Notes: a model not told the origin generated them from the letters alone. Numbered from the stretch's first letter, positions 1 through 8,706 are shown. The stretch is 39,832 nt of DNA from an uncultured Paracoccaceae bacterium (GCA_947487205.1 CANKVU010000029.1:1-39832); one strand, 5' to 3'. Made by a program: numbers and translations.

Positions 1-78
1 CGTCACGAAGGCCGTGGATTAGGTGTGCATGGGGAAAGGGGAAGTTCGGTCAGAAACCGCTTTGTGCAACAAGGCCCC
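1..78 (+). mobile_element. Terminal fragment of an IS5-family-like element
   Basis: The first 22 bases read as the very end of a coding frame (V-T-K-A-V-D then TAG at 20-22). They are followed by a short non-coding tail ending in the block at 57-78, whose reverse complement begins GGGGCCTTGTTGCACAAAG. This resembles the terminal inverted repeats I know from IS5-family (IS427-type) elements. Only the end of the element lies in the window, so the family call rests on the terminus alone. It abuts the next insertion sequence almost base to base. Confidence 0.45.
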
Positions 79-86
79 GTGGACGG

Positions 87-950
87 TTAGCCGGTAGCGG
101 ATCGTAATTGTTTTTGTGCGCTCCTTTCGAACGTGATTGGGGATTTGTAGCCGAGCGCCGAGTGGCGACGCGACGGGTTATACCAGCCCTCGATGAACTC
201 GAAGATGGCCATGCGAGCCTCCGCCTTGGTACGGAACTTTCGCCGATCGAACAGCTCGCACTCGAGCGTGGCAAAGAAGCTCTCGCACATCGCGTTGTCG
301 TACGCGTCGCCCACCGAGCCCATTGATGGACGAACGCCTGCCTCTTTGCATCGCAGGCCGAAGGCCAGAGACGTGTATTGGGACCCCTGATCGCTATGGT
401 GAATGACGCGGTCGGGACGCCGCTGGCCGATCGCCATGTTCATCGCGTCGATGACAAGCTGCGCCTTGAGATCATGCCCCATTGCCCAGCCGACGATCCG
501 TCGCGAGAAGGCATCGAGCACGACGGACAGGTAGATGAAGCCCGCCCAAGTCGGGACGTATGTAATGTCCGCCACCCAGAGTTGGTTCGGCTCGTCGGCC
601 CGGAAGTTGCGGTCGACCAGGTCGTTGACTGGGCGAACCCGGGCGTCGCGGAACGCCGTACGTGTCCCTTTGCGGCGACTGACGCCGGTCAAAGCAGCCG
701 CCTTCATCAGCCTCGCGACCCGCTTTCGGCCCACGCTGACTCCCTCATCGGCCAGTTCAGCGTGGATCCTCGGCGCGCCATAGGTCTGCTTGGACACAGT
801 GTGGATCTCGGCAATCCGTACGCTCAGCGCCGCATCGGCGACAGACCGCGTGGACGGCGCGCGGCGCTGCCAGGCATAGAAGCCGCTACGCGACACCCCC
901 AGGACCTTCGCCATCAGTTGCACGGGATACACGGCCTGGTTCACGGTCAT
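87..950 (-). CDS. IS3-family transposase OrfB (DDE integrase core)
   Basis: This 287-residue protein has the IS3 OrfB layout: an HTH_21-like region near the N-terminus (VLGVSRSGFYAWQ) followed by an rve integrase core. The DDE triad is visible: D in WVADITYVP, D in HHSDQGSQYTS, and E in MCESFFATLE, with the usual family terminus (RHSALGYKSP). It would catalyse strand transfer of the element together with OrfA. The ATG at 948-950 overlaps the orfA stop, so it could be made by reinitiation or as an OrfAB fusion by frameshifting. No disabling mutation is seen. Confidence 0.9.
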   Translation of the reverse strand: MTVNQAVYPVQLMAKVLGVSRSGFYAWQRRAPSTRSVADAALSVRIAEIHTVSKQTYGAPRIHAELADEGVSVGRKRVARLMKAAALTGVSRRKGTRTAFRDARVRPVNDLVDRNFRADEPNQLWVADITYVPTWAGFIYLSVVLDAFSRRIVGWAMGHDLKAQLVIDAMNMAIGQRRPDRVIHHSDQGSQYTSLAFGLRCKEAGVRPSMGSVGDAYDNAMCESFFATLECELFDRRKFRTKAEARMAIFEFIEGWYNPSRRHSALGYKSPITFERSAQKQLRSATG

Positions 951-1258
951 GAGTTTGAAGACCTCGACGAGCCGAGCTCGTCCCGAGCAAACCAGGCCGC
1001 AGCCTTTGAGAGAATGTCGCGCTCCATCCGAAGCTGACGGTTCTCTTTGCGTAGGCGCGCCAGCTCTTCGCGTTCCAGACTGGTGGGGCCGTCGTCCATG
1101 ACCCCGGCATCAATACCGGCTTGTCTGATCCAGCCGGCGATCGTCGCCGCGCACGGTTCGAACTCCCGCGCCAAGCTCTCGACGCTGCGCCCGGACCTCG
1201 CCAACGCGATGATCTGGTCCCTGAAGTCCGCAGGGTACGGGGTCCTCGTTCTCGGCAT
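947..1258 (-). CDS. IS3-family transposase OrfA (helix-turn-helix)
   Basis: This 103-residue protein starts PRTRTPYPADFRDQIIALAR and continues with a typical HTH_Tnp_1 fold. A leucine-zipper-like stretch follows (EELARLRKENRQLRMERDIL), ending in the family's common KAAAWFA segment. OrfA proteins bind the element ends and pair with OrfB. Its stop shares bases with the orfB start. The element end lies about 40 bases upstream. Confidence 0.88.
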   Translation of the reverse strand: MPRTRTPYPADFRDQIIALARSGRSVESLAREFEPCAATIAGWIRQAGIDAGVMDDGPTSLEREELARLRKENRQLRMERDILSKAAAWFARDELGSSRSSNS

Positions 1259-1305
1259 GTGGACACCTTCCTATGAAAGCCGATTTGTGTCCACGGAACC
1301 GGGGG

Positions 1306-1841
1306 AACTCCACTGGTCCTACGACTTCGTCGAGAGCCGGACGCATGACGGGAGGAAGTTCCGTATGCTGAACGTTATCGACGAGTTCACCAGGGAATGC
1401 CTGGCGATCAGGGTCGATCGGAAGCTCAACTCCACCGCCGTGATCGATGTCCTGACCGATCTCTTCATCTTGCGCGGCGTTCCCGGGCATGTTCGCTCGG
1501 ATAACGGCCCGGAGTTCATCGCCAAGGCGGTTCGGGACTGGATCGACGCGGTGGGAGCGAAGACGGCATTCATCGAACCGGGGAGCCCTTGGGAGAACGG
1601 CTACTGCGAGAGCTTCAACTCGAAGCTCCGCGACGAGCTGCTGAACGGCGAGATCTTCTACTCGCTGGCCGAGGCGCGCGTCGTGATCGAGGCGTGGCGG
1701 GTCCATTACAATACCGCGCGGCCCCATTCGTCCCGGGGCTATCGGCCGCCCGCACCGCAGGTCGTCCAATGGCCGTCATGTAGCGGTGGATCCCAACCAC
1801 CCCAGGCGACAACATTGCCGCCGAGACCCGTCATGCACTAA
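1306..1841 (+). pseudogene. 3' remnant of an IS3-family (IS407-type) OrfB
   Basis: The plus-strand frame from about 1306 (W-S-Y-D-F-V-E) encodes the C-terminal half of an IS3/IS407-group transposase. It includes the second aspartate (RSDNGPEFIAK), the glutamate region (SPWENGYCESFN) and the end (NTARPHSSRGYRPPAPQVVQ). The N-terminal half and OrfA are missing. Homology stops at the right end of the IS3 element at 80-1302, so the gene was probably cut by that insertion or a linked deletion. After the stop at 1839-1841, a sequence up to about 1875 looks like this element's own terminus. The fragment cannot encode an active transposase. Confidence 0.8.
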
Positions 1842-1875
1842 GACTGAAACTGGACCACCCGATAGGGGCAGGCCA

Positions 1876-2371
1876 GGAGCCGTCCACAAATGACAATCCC
1901 GTTGAGATACGTCGGGTCGAACCGAGATCCAGCGGACTAGGCGTCGAGGGTCGAACCGCTGCCCGCAGGCGGCGCATTGGACTCTTTTCGCTATCGGTTC
2001 ATTCACGACAGCTTCTTCCGAAGTCTCAGCATCTCAAGATCACCGACAAGACAGCGGGTGGGAAGCTGCGGCGGTACGCAATTTCAAACGCCACAACGTC
2101 GCCGCTTGCCAAACGAAGCAGGCAGAAGTGCTATTCCACTAACCCAAGAATTCTGCCAGCCAAACACGCGCTTCATTCGCGCGTCGATACCAGGAGTGGC
2201 ATTCGTTCGACCCGCCAGAAGGGTGGCTCCTTCAACGAAGTTACGACCGGTCAAGGTGATACAAGCGACTATAGAAAGCGACTCGCGTTTCGGAAAATGG
2301 GAGATCTTTCGAGGGCCGGCGGACCGCCAGCGGCGAGATGGTATCACTGAGCTGATTAGCAATGGCCATTG
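1876..2371. other. Gap with no recognisable gene
   Basis: About 500 bases between the transposase remnant and the MCE operon. Base composition is visibly less GC-rich than the flanks. The frames that stay open on either strand do not resemble any family I recognise, and no convincing ribosome-binding site, tRNA or strong hairpin terminator was found. It probably holds the downstream flank of the minus-strand MCE operon plus insertion debris. Confidence 0.5.
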
Positions 2372-3022
2372 TCATCTGACGGTCGCTGTTTTTCGTAGTC
2401 CGATCCCCAACGTCTCTATCGCCCACCCGGTCAGGTTGGACAGCAGTGTCCCGGTTGCCAAATCAAAGCCTTGCACGAGTGCAGTAGTCTTGAGAGATGG
2501 AACCTCGGCGCGGGCCGTGAATATCCGGGTAGCAACCACCTGTGCGTCTTCCTCCCGCACCAGCCGCGCGATCAGCCTAAGGTTAATTCGTGCCGCGTCT
2601 GGGCCGGTCTGCTCCGCCTGGAAGTCAGTGAGTTCGCTCACCAATGCCACATCGCCGCCTTGGCCGATGGGGCGCCGGCCTACATACCGCAATCCTTGCG
2701 TGTTCTCGAGGCTGCGCAGGATCAAGGTCTGCAGCATTGCCGGTGTCGGATCGGGCCAGCGTACATCGGGCAGATACTGGGCGTTCAGCGGGCTGGGACG
2801 GATCATGATCCGGTCGGTATCGAGCGCGCCGCCGGTACTGGGCAGTTCCACGATCAAATCGCGTGGCGCTCGACCGCGCGTGGCGATCTGGCTTGCCGAG
2901 GCGCGCAATTCGACGATCTCGAGCGGCCTCCCTGCACTATCCAGAGCCGAGATTGCCGAACAGCTGGTCAGGATCACTGTGCAGAACATAGCAAGGACGT
3001 AGGAAGAGAAGGCGCGAGGCAT
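2372..3022 (-). CDS. ABC-type transport auxiliary lipoprotein (PqiC/LetC-like)
   Basis: A 216-residue protein with a lipoprotein signal peptide; the lipobox L-T-S-C puts the lipidated cysteine at residue 21. The rest fits the ABC_trans_aux (DUF330) family: an early ..VELPSTGGALDTDRI segment and alternating strand patterns. Family members are outer-membrane-anchored partners of MCE lipid transporters. It is the last gene of the operon and starts 11 bases after the MCE gene ends, which supports the assignment. It is probably tethered in the periplasm, docking on the MCE tube. The exact lipid substrate cannot be told. Confidence 0.8.
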   Translation of the reverse strand: MPRAFSSYVLAMFCTVILTSCSAISALDSAGRPLEIVELRASASQIATRGRAPRDLIVELPSTGGALDTDRIMIRPSPLNAQYLPDVRWPDPTPAMLQTLILRSLENTQGLRYVGRRPIGQGGDVALVSELTDFQAEQTGPDAARINLRLIARLVREEDAQVVATRIFTARAEVPSLKTTALVQGFDLATGTLLSNLTGWAIETLGIGLRKTATVR

Positions 3023-3032
3023 CGAAATGGTC

Positions 3033-4748
3033 CTATCTTCGGAAATCTGGGGTGCGCTCGTTGAGGAAGAACCTCGCCGGGTCGCGCTGGATCTGGCCCG
3101 TCAGGTTATCGAGATGTTCGATCAGGGTCTGGGTCTCGCGGGCCAGCTGCGAAAAACTGCTGACCGCGCCACTGGAGGCGGAAACGACCGGGCCGAACTC
3201 TGCAAAGGCCCCTTCGGCCGTGGTGGCGGCACGACGCAGATCGGCGGTGATTGCCGGCAGGTCCTCTGACACCTGACCGATTGCCTCGTTCAGCGCGCCG
3301 AGCGTCGACCGCAGATCGGCAGTGATCGCCGACACGTCGTCATTGATGACCCGATCCGCCCCGTCGAAGGCACGCTCGGCAGCGGCAAGCGCGGCATCAC
3401 CGGTCACAAGTGCCGAGTCGATCGCGGCCAGTGTCGCATTGGCGCGGATGAAGGCCGCGTTGGCATTATCGAGCGCATTCTCGGCCTTCTCCCCCATGTT
3501 GTCGACCCGGCCCGACGCAGAGGAAAGGTCGGTGCCGATGGTTTCGATCACTTCGCGCGCCGCCGTCGTGGCTGCGCGCACATCGGCCACGATCACGGGT
3601 AGGTCGGTTTCGGCCGCATCGGTCACGAGGCGGACCGCCTCTGTCGTATCGGCCACGGCGGCACGGACCTCGGTGATCAGCGCGGCACCGTCCCCTTCCA
3701 TCAGCGCATCGAAATCGTCCGCCGCCTGTTCGACAGCCGCCAGCGAGCTGTCGATGCGGGCAATAGATGTATTGGCAGAAACGAACAGTGCTTCGGCCTG
3801 CGTCAGCCGGGCGGTGGCGAGGGTGGCCGTCTCCGTGAACGCTCCCAGCATGGTCGAGGCGTCCGAGGACAGCCCATCGATCCGGGAGCGGGCCTGTGCC
3901 ACCGAACGCTGAACCTCGCCGGTGGCGCCGGCGAGGTCCTGCGCGATGTAGCGTTCCGCTTCGACCGCCACCGCCTGCACATCGCCGAGCGTCGTGACGC
4001 CGGCCGACAGGACCATTCGAGCTTCCTGCGCAAGTTCCCCAATGTCTATAAGCGTATTGTCGGCCGTGGTCAGCATAGTGCCCGCCGAGCCGGTGAGGCC
4101 TTCGAGCGTCTCGTTGAACGTGTCGATCTGGGTCGCGAACCGCGACACCGAACCGGCGACATCAGAGAAATCGGCAAGAGCCTCCGAGAAATCGCCCGAG
4201 GCGTTTTCGACATTGCCGAGGATGCGTTCGATCCGGTCGCGGTTCTCGCCGCTCAGCAGGGCGCTGATCTCCTGAACGATGATCAAGGCTTCTGCCAGAA
4301 GTTCGGGGCCATCTTCCGACAGGCTTTGCACCATCGACCGGCCAGCCTCGATCTCGGGGATCTCTTCCGGTGATGCGGCTTCCAACAGGGGCGCTGAAGG
4401 GGTGCCCGGGCTGATCCCCACGAACGATACCCCGGTGACGCCCTGCGCCTCGATCGTTGCGACGGAATTGGTTCGCACCGGTGTCTCTGCATCCACCTCG
4501 ACCCGCACAACGATCGTGCCATCCCCGTCGGGCGAGAATCCGACAGAGACGACCTGTCCCACGGGCAGGCCGGCGAAGCGCACATCCGAGGCGTTGCTAA
4601 GCCCCGAAACCGAGCTGAAGGCGACGTCATAGTAGGCGAACTGGCGATCCAGTTCGACCCGGGCGAACCAAAGAAAGAACACAAGCAGACCGAGGAAACC
4701 GGCCAGCGTAAAGACTCCGATCAGAACATAGTTTGCCTTGGTTTCCAT
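3033..4748 (-). CDS. MCE-family lipid transport protein with long helical tail (MlaD-like)
   Basis: A 571-residue protein. Residues 7-29 form one transmembrane helix (YVLIGVFTLAGFLGLLVFF). One MCE domain follows at about 38-118 (YDVAFSSVSGLSNASDVRFAG ... VTGVSFVGI). The remaining ~430 residues are Ala/Asp/Thr-rich helix, ending in a family-type terminus (RDPARFFLNERTPDFRR). E. coli MlaD is only ~180 residues, so this is the long-tail type with one MCE domain, as in mycobacterial Mce proteins. It likely forms a hexameric periplasmic tube fed by the permease and ATPase upstream. The tail carries at least four related segments around residues 355, 382, 471 and 496. Confidence 0.88.
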   Translation of the reverse strand: METKANYVLIGVFTLAGFLGLLVFFLWFARVELDRQFAYYDVAFSSVSGLSNASDVRFAGLPVGQVVSVGFSPDGDGTIVVRVEVDAETPVRTNSVATIEAQGVTGVSFVGISPGTPSAPLLEAASPEEIPEIEAGRSMVQSLSEDGPELLAEALIIVQEISALLSGENRDRIERILGNVENASGDFSEALADFSDVAGSVSRFATQIDTFNETLEGLTGSAGTMLTTADNTLIDIGELAQEARMVLSAGVTTLGDVQAVAVEAERYIAQDLAGATGEVQRSVAQARSRIDGLSSDASTMLGAFTETATLATARLTQAEALFVSANTSIARIDSSLAAVEQAADDFDALMEGDGAALITEVRAAVADTTEAVRLVTDAAETDLPVIVADVRAATTAAREVIETIGTDLSSASGRVDNMGEKAENALDNANAAFIRANATLAAIDSALVTGDAALAAAERAFDGADRVINDDVSAITADLRSTLGALNEAIGQVSEDLPAITADLRRAATTAEGAFAEFGPVVSASSGAVSSFSQLARETQTLIEHLDNLTGQIQRDPARFFLNERTPDFRR

Positions 4749-4763
4749 CTCTTCTGCCCCGCC

Positions 4764-5555
4764 TTACTCTGCCGCCGCGTCCAGTGCCGCCCGGGCCCGG
4801 GGCCCGTGAAAGTACTCGTGCACCCACGGGTGATCGACCTTCAGCATTTGTTTCATCGTGCCGGTGACCAGCACCTTCCGCTCGGCGAGAACTGCGATCC
4901 TGTCGCAGACTGCGTGCAGCGTATCGAGATCGTGCGTGACCAGAAAAACGGTCAGTCCCATGGCCCGGCTCAGTTTTACGATCAGCTCGTCGAAGGCCGA
5001 GGCCCCGATCGGATCGAGCCCGGCGGTCGGCTCGTCCAGGAACACGATCTCGGGGTCGAGCGCCAGGGCACGGGCCAGTCCCGCCCGCTTGCGCATGCCC
5101 CCGGACAATTCGGCTGGGTACTTGTCGCCGGCGTTCCATGGCAGCCCGGCCATCGAGATCCGAAGATCGGCCAACGCGACCCGGATCTCCGGGTCGAGCC
5201 CGACCACCGCGCGCATCGGCACTTCAACGTTCTCGCGCACGGTCAGTGACGAGAACAGCGCCCCGTCTTGGAACATCACGCCCCAGCGCGCCTCGAGGGC
5301 GGTCCGCGTCTCTTCGTCCGCGCTTAGCACATCGACGCCCATCACCTCGACACTGCCGGATGTAGGCTTCTGCAATCCCGCGATGGTGCGCAGCAGGACC
5401 GACTTCCCGGTGCCGGAGCCGCCGACCACGCCAAGGATCTCGCCCCGACGCACGTCGAGGTCGAGGTTCTCGTGCACCACGTGGCTGCCGAACTGATTGC
5501 GGAGCCCCCGCACTGAGATGACGATCTCGTCCGTATTTCGATCTCCGCCCGCCAT
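4764..5555 (-). CDS. mlaF: ABC transporter ATP-binding protein of MCE lipid transporter (MlaF-like)
   Basis: A 263-residue ATPase with Walker A GGSGTGKS at 45-52, Q-loop around FQDGALF (~95-101), signature LSGGMRKR at 150-157 and Walker B IVFLDEP at 170-176, followed by the D-loop and a switch histidine (VTHD). The LSGGMRKRAGLARA form is typical of MlaF/Ttg2A ATPases. It powers lipid movement between the inner membrane and the MCE tube. It sits between the permease gene (2 bases after its stop) and the MCE gene (15 bases before it), all on the minus strand, so one operon is likely. Confidence 0.92.
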   Translation of the reverse strand: MAGGDRNTDEIVISVRGLRNQFGSHVVHENLDLDVRRGEILGVVGGSGTGKSVLLRTIAGLQKPTSGSVEVMGVDVLSADEETRTALEARWGVMFQDGALFSSLTVRENVEVPMRAVVGLDPEIRVALADLRISMAGLPWNAGDKYPAELSGGMRKRAGLARALALDPEIVFLDEPTAGLDPIGASAFDELIVKLSRAMGLTVFLVTHDLDTLHAVCDRIAVLAERKVLVTGTMKQMLKVDHPWVHEYFHGPRARAALDAAAE

Positions 5556-5557
5556 GC

Positions 5558-6688
5558 TCAGATTCCGACCTGCGCGAAGAAGATGGAGAACATGGCATCC
5601 GCCACGATCACCGCGAAGATCGCGGTGACGACGGCGTTCGATGTCATCCGACCCAAGGATTCCGCGTTGCTTTCAACCTGCATCCCCGCATGGCACCCGA
5701 CAATCCCGATGATCAGGGCGAAGACCGGAGCCTTGGCCGTTCCGACCATGAGGTGCCCGATATCGGTCCCCTCCACCAATCTGGTATAGAACATGGCGGG
5801 CGAGATACCGAGCTCGATCCAGGCCATGAGGGCGCCGCCGAAAAGGCCCATCAGGTTGGCGATCAGCCCCAGAATCGGCAACATCAGCAGCAGCGCGAGA
5901 ATCCGCGGCACGAACAGCACCATTGCCGGATCCAACCCGAGGGTGCGCATCGCGTCAATTTCTTCGCGCATCTTCATCGACCCTATGGCCGCCGTGAAGG
6001 CCGAGGCAGTCCGCCCCGCGACGATGATCGCCGTCAGCAGGATGCCAAGCTCGCGCAATACTGAAACCGCAATCAGATCGACCACGAAGACTTCGGCTCC
6101 GAACTGGCGCAATTGGGCGGAGCCTTGAAACGCCAGTACGACCCCGATCAGGAAGGCCATCAATGACACGATCGGCACCGCCTTGAACCCGACCTCGTGG
6201 CAATGATGAACCAGAGCGGTCAGGCGAAACTCGCCCGGATGGCGGATCGAGCGGCCCAGCCGGGCGAGGAAGATTCCCAGGTAGCCGGTCAATGCCATGC
6301 CGAACCGCGCGCCTGAAGCAACCGCACGGCCCAGACCATCCAGCCGTGCGCCGATCCCAGTCCGCGGCTTCGGGCGCGTCGCGGGTACGGGCATCGCATC
6401 TTCAACTGCGCCAAGCAGGCTGTCTGTCGTGTCGTTGGCGCCGGTGATCGTCAGGATGTGTCCTGCGGCGGCAAATCGTTGCCGCGCACGGGCCACGACC
6501 CAAGCCCCGGCAGTGTCGAAGCGGCCAGAGCCAGACAGGTCGAGCCGCGCATCCCGGTTCGTCGGCAACTCCGTCAATGCGCGATGTAGGGCCGAGGCTT
6601 GCGGCAAGGTCAGATCGCCCGTCAGCATTACCGTCAGGTCGCCTTCCTCATCATTCAGGATCATGAGGTGCTCCCGCTCGTCGGTCAT
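5558..6688 (-). CDS. mlaE: STAS domain fused to MlaE permease (MlaB-MlaE fusion)
   Basis: About 376 residues from the ATG at 6688, chosen because AAGGA lies about ten bases upstream. In-frame starts at 6814, 6718 and 6664 are also possible. Residues up to about 100 form a STAS domain (DGDLTVMLTGDLTLP-type opening, LDLSGSGRFDTAGAWV), corresponding to separate MlaB in E. coli. The rest is an MlaE permease with its typical motifs (AFLIGVVLAFQGSAQL, GRTASAFTAAIGSM, GMQVESNAESLGR) and about five membrane helices. STAS-MlaE fusions are known in Alphaproteobacteria. It is the first gene of the MCE operon. Confidence 0.88.
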   Translation of the reverse strand: MTDEREHLMILNDEEGDLTVMLTGDLTLPQASALHRALTELPTNRDARLDLSGSGRFDTAGAWVVARARQRFAAAGHILTITGANDTTDSLLGAVEDAMPVPATRPKPRTGIGARLDGLGRAVASGARFGMALTGYLGIFLARLGRSIRHPGEFRLTALVHHCHEVGFKAVPIVSLMAFLIGVVLAFQGSAQLRQFGAEVFVVDLIAVSVLRELGILLTAIIVAGRTASAFTAAIGSMKMREEIDAMRTLGLDPAMVLFVPRILALLLMLPILGLIANLMGLFGGALMAWIELGISPAMFYTRLVEGTDIGHLMVGTAKAPVFALIIGIVGCHAGMQVESNAESLGRMTSNAVVTAIFAVIVADAMFSIFFAQVGI

Positions 6689-7156
6689 GTCGGGGAGGTC
6701 CTTGGAAGCGGATTGCATGGGGCGGAATGCGTCTTTTTGGCGATGCTCACCGGGTGTCTCGGAAGTCAAAGGCGATCGGGCTCGCGCCGCGAAACAAGTG
6801 CAGAGAGTCAGCAACGGTCTTGATGGAGGATAGCGGTTTGGCCAGAGCTGACAAACCGATGCACTTGTCGCGCTGGTTCGTCATGTCCGCCGAATTCCTT
6901 CTCTACATTTGCCGGTGCATGGGTTTCGCGACTTTGTAGTTGCACTTTTGGCGTTGATACCCAGGCTGCGGGTTCTATCGTCGCTTTGGCGGCCGCGGGA
7001 GCGGCAGATGCCAGCGGAAATAGCCTCGGCGTCGGCGCCATCACGTGAAAAGCTTGCGCAGAAGTCGAACGCGTCGGTGGCGAGGCGTGGCAATCCTATC
7101 GGCACCGTGCGGGCCATCGCCGTAATTGCCCGCATGATCCTGTAATCGATGAGTAG
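6689..7156. other. Intergenic region upstream of the MCE operon
   Basis: About 470 bases between the universal stress gene's 3' end and the MCE operon's most likely start. It must contain the MCE operon promoter, but I could not pick out a convincing -35/-10 pair or operator. The open frames here have no SD-preceded start or recognisable motif. Part of it (6689-6814) would be coding if the longest start of the STAS-MlaE gene is used. Confidence 0.4.
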
Positions 7157-8002
7157 CTAGAGCGGTGCAATGAGGATATCGAAATCCGAATGGTGCAGCA
7201 GATCGCTTACCGTGCTGCCTAGGATCATGGAAGACAACCAGGAGCGGCCATGCGCCCCCAGGCAGATCAGATCAGATCCGACCTCTGATGCGACCTGGGA
7301 AAGAACGTTGACGGCGCCACCCGCGCGCAGCATGACATCGCGCCCGTCAAGTTTCAGCCCCTGATCGTTTTTCCACGCTTCGATCTCTTGGCGGATGAAA
7401 CTTTCGGTTTTTTCCCTGTCCAGCGCAGCAAGCCCCCTTTTCTCACCAGCCCGCAGAGACGGATTGGTGGTGCGAAGATGATAAGCATGGAGCAGCGTCA
7501 CTTTCTCTCGTCCAACCAGATCGACCGCCAGAGACACCGCGTTCGCTGAACATCTCGAAAAGTCGATGCCGACGACAGCACTGTCGTATGCGGCTTCGGG
7601 AACCCGCGCCACGATGAGGATGGGCAACGTCGTCAGGCGCGCCATACGTTCGATTGTGGTGCCGGTGAAGAACTCGGCTGTTCCTCGATCCCGATGATGC
7701 CCTGCCACGATCAGGTCCACCTCAAGTTCCGAAGCAGTAACGCATATATCGGCGCTTGGATCTCCGAAAACCACCGATACGTCAGCTTCGATCGGCCCGA
7801 ATTCCTCAATGGTGGAGAGCTGCGCTTTGATGGAATTCTCGGCGCACTCCCTTTGTATTCTGCCGATTTTCTGGGGCCACTCCCGGTCGACGACGTGAAC
7901 GACATGCAATTTTGCCATGTGCGTGCGCGACATCCAAGCCGCACGCCGAATGGCGACAGCGGATCGATCCGAGAGATCGGTGGCCACGAGTATCTTTTTC
8001 AT
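7157..8002 (-). CDS. Tandem-domain universal stress protein (UspA family)
   Basis: A 281-residue protein made of two Usp domains, about 1-140 and 141-281. The first opens MKKILVATDLSDRSAVAIRRA. The second opens VVGIDFSRCSANAVSLAVDL and ends with the ATP-binding signature G-A-H-G, nine residues, then G-S (GAHGRSWLSSMILGS). The first domain lacks the full glycine pattern (GHHRDRGTAEFFTGTT), so probably only the C-terminal half binds ATP well. AGGAG lies just upstream of the ATG. Tandem Usp proteins often accompany oxygen-limitation regulons in Alphaproteobacteria, which fits the neighbouring FNR-type box, but no direct control site is seen here. Confidence 0.88.
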   Translation of the reverse strand: MKKILVATDLSDRSAVAIRRAAWMSRTHMAKLHVVHVVDREWPQKIGRIQRECAENSIKAQLSTIEEFGPIEADVSVVFGDPSADICVTASELEVDLIVAGHHRDRGTAEFFTGTTIERMARLTTLPILIVARVPEAAYDSAVVGIDFSRCSANAVSLAVDLVGREKVTLLHAYHLRTTNPSLRAGEKRGLAALDREKTESFIRQEIEAWKNDQGLKLDGRDVMLRAGGAVNVLSQVASEVGSDLICLGAHGRSWLSSMILGSTVSDLLHHSDFDILIAPL

Positions 8003-8042
8003 TACCTTTCTCCTATGGACAAACGTTCACGCCGCCTTGCGT

Positions 8043-8201
8043 TCAGCATTCCGAATAGTCTGGCAATTCGGCCCCGATATTTTCCGGTGCCGCTCTCCGA
8101 GCTCCGTCCATGCGTTCACCCGCACATTGCCCTGACTCAACGCGGATGCAAGCGACCAGCGAAAGAGTCATGAGTGCCGCGAAATTGGGGAATTTGGGCA
8201 T
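8043..8201 (-). CDS. Possible small exported protein, perhaps frameshifted
   Basis: A 52-codon frame with GGGAG seven to eight bases before its ATG and a hydrophobic start (FPNFAALMTLSLVAC) that looks like a signal or lipoprotein peptide. After residue ~20 the -strand frame shifted by one base reads a more protein-like sequence (QGNVRVNAWTELGERHRKI ... CQTIRNAERKAA, stop 8027-8029). That would give a single ~58-residue secreted peptide if one base were changed near 8143. I recognise no family. It could be a small stress-related exported protein that has decayed, or chance. Confidence 0.3.
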   Translation of the reverse strand: MPKFPNFAALMTLSLVACIRVESGQCAGERMDGARRAAPENIGAELPDYSEC

Positions 8202-8341
8202 GTTGAATCTCCCGGGTTGTTTTTGTATCGGTTCGAGCTGCTCTACATCGGCTTGAAGTTACGCCGGCATCTGGAATAAATCATGTTACGTTGTAAGCTA
8301 TACATGGAGCCGCAAGCTCACCGATTGATCCCAACGCCGGT

Positions 8342-8554
8342 TTAGCGCTGGCAGGTCGACGCACCGAGACCAGTGTAGATGGGGCAGGACCGAAAATAGG
8401 CGGTGACCAAGAGGATGATGCCGAGGACTACGGATGCGATGACGATCCAGAGCGCGAACGACAGGACGTACTGGTTCCAGAGAGGTGCCAGTATAAGGAC
8501 TGTGCCGAGGACGTATCTGATCACACGGTCGGCCATGCCAATGTTGAGGGTCAT
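8342..8554 (-). CDS. DUF2892 (YgaP-type) two-helix membrane protein
   Basis: A 70-residue protein starting MTLNIGMADRVIRYVLG, with a near-ideal AAGGAGA eight bases upstream. The NIGxxDRxIR opening, two hydrophobic helices (about 11-28 and 33-52) and the ending RSCPIYTGLGAST..CP-like motif (here SCPIYTGLGASTCQR) are characteristic of DUF2892. Such domains occur alone or attached to rhodanese domains; their role is unknown, with sulfur or redox handling often suggested. It lies between the alcohol dehydrogenase and the stress gene on the same strand. A much longer open frame through this place is a shadow. Confidence 0.85.
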   Translation of the reverse strand: MTLNIGMADRVIRYVLGTVLILAPLWNQYVLSFALWIVIASVVLGIILLVTAYFRSCPIYTGLGASTCQR

Positions 8555-8706
8555 GAGCTTTCTCCTTATAACCAGCGTATCGTGATGGCCTTGGCACACA
8601 AGCGGGTCCAAACGGGAATGTTGCATTCTTTGTACCAGCACCGCGATGTGTTCACCCACTGGGAAGGTTTGGCACCTGGCAGCTCCGATCGCTCGCCGTC
8701 CTATCC

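Larger units (their letters stand above)
80..1302 (-). mobile_element. IS3-family insertion sequence, apparently intact
   Basis: A two-ORF element on the minus strand, orfA (947-1258) and orfB (87-950), joined by an ATGA overlap. The likely ends are TGGAC at 80-84 and its complement GTCCA near 1298-1302. Beyond those five bases the two ends agree only loosely, so the exact limits are approximate. It lies between an IS5-like end on the left and the remaining 3' part of another IS3-type transposase on the right, which suggests a nested or sequential insertion. No clear target duplication is visible. Confidence 0.65.

Noticed and set aside
8127-8140. TTGCCCTGACTCAA, a relaxed FixK-type match upstream of the universal stress gene
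   Set aside because: It fits TTG(A/C)-N6-(T/G)CAA, but there is no -10-like sequence at the class II distance and it lies inside a possible small ORF about 130 bases from the stress gene start.
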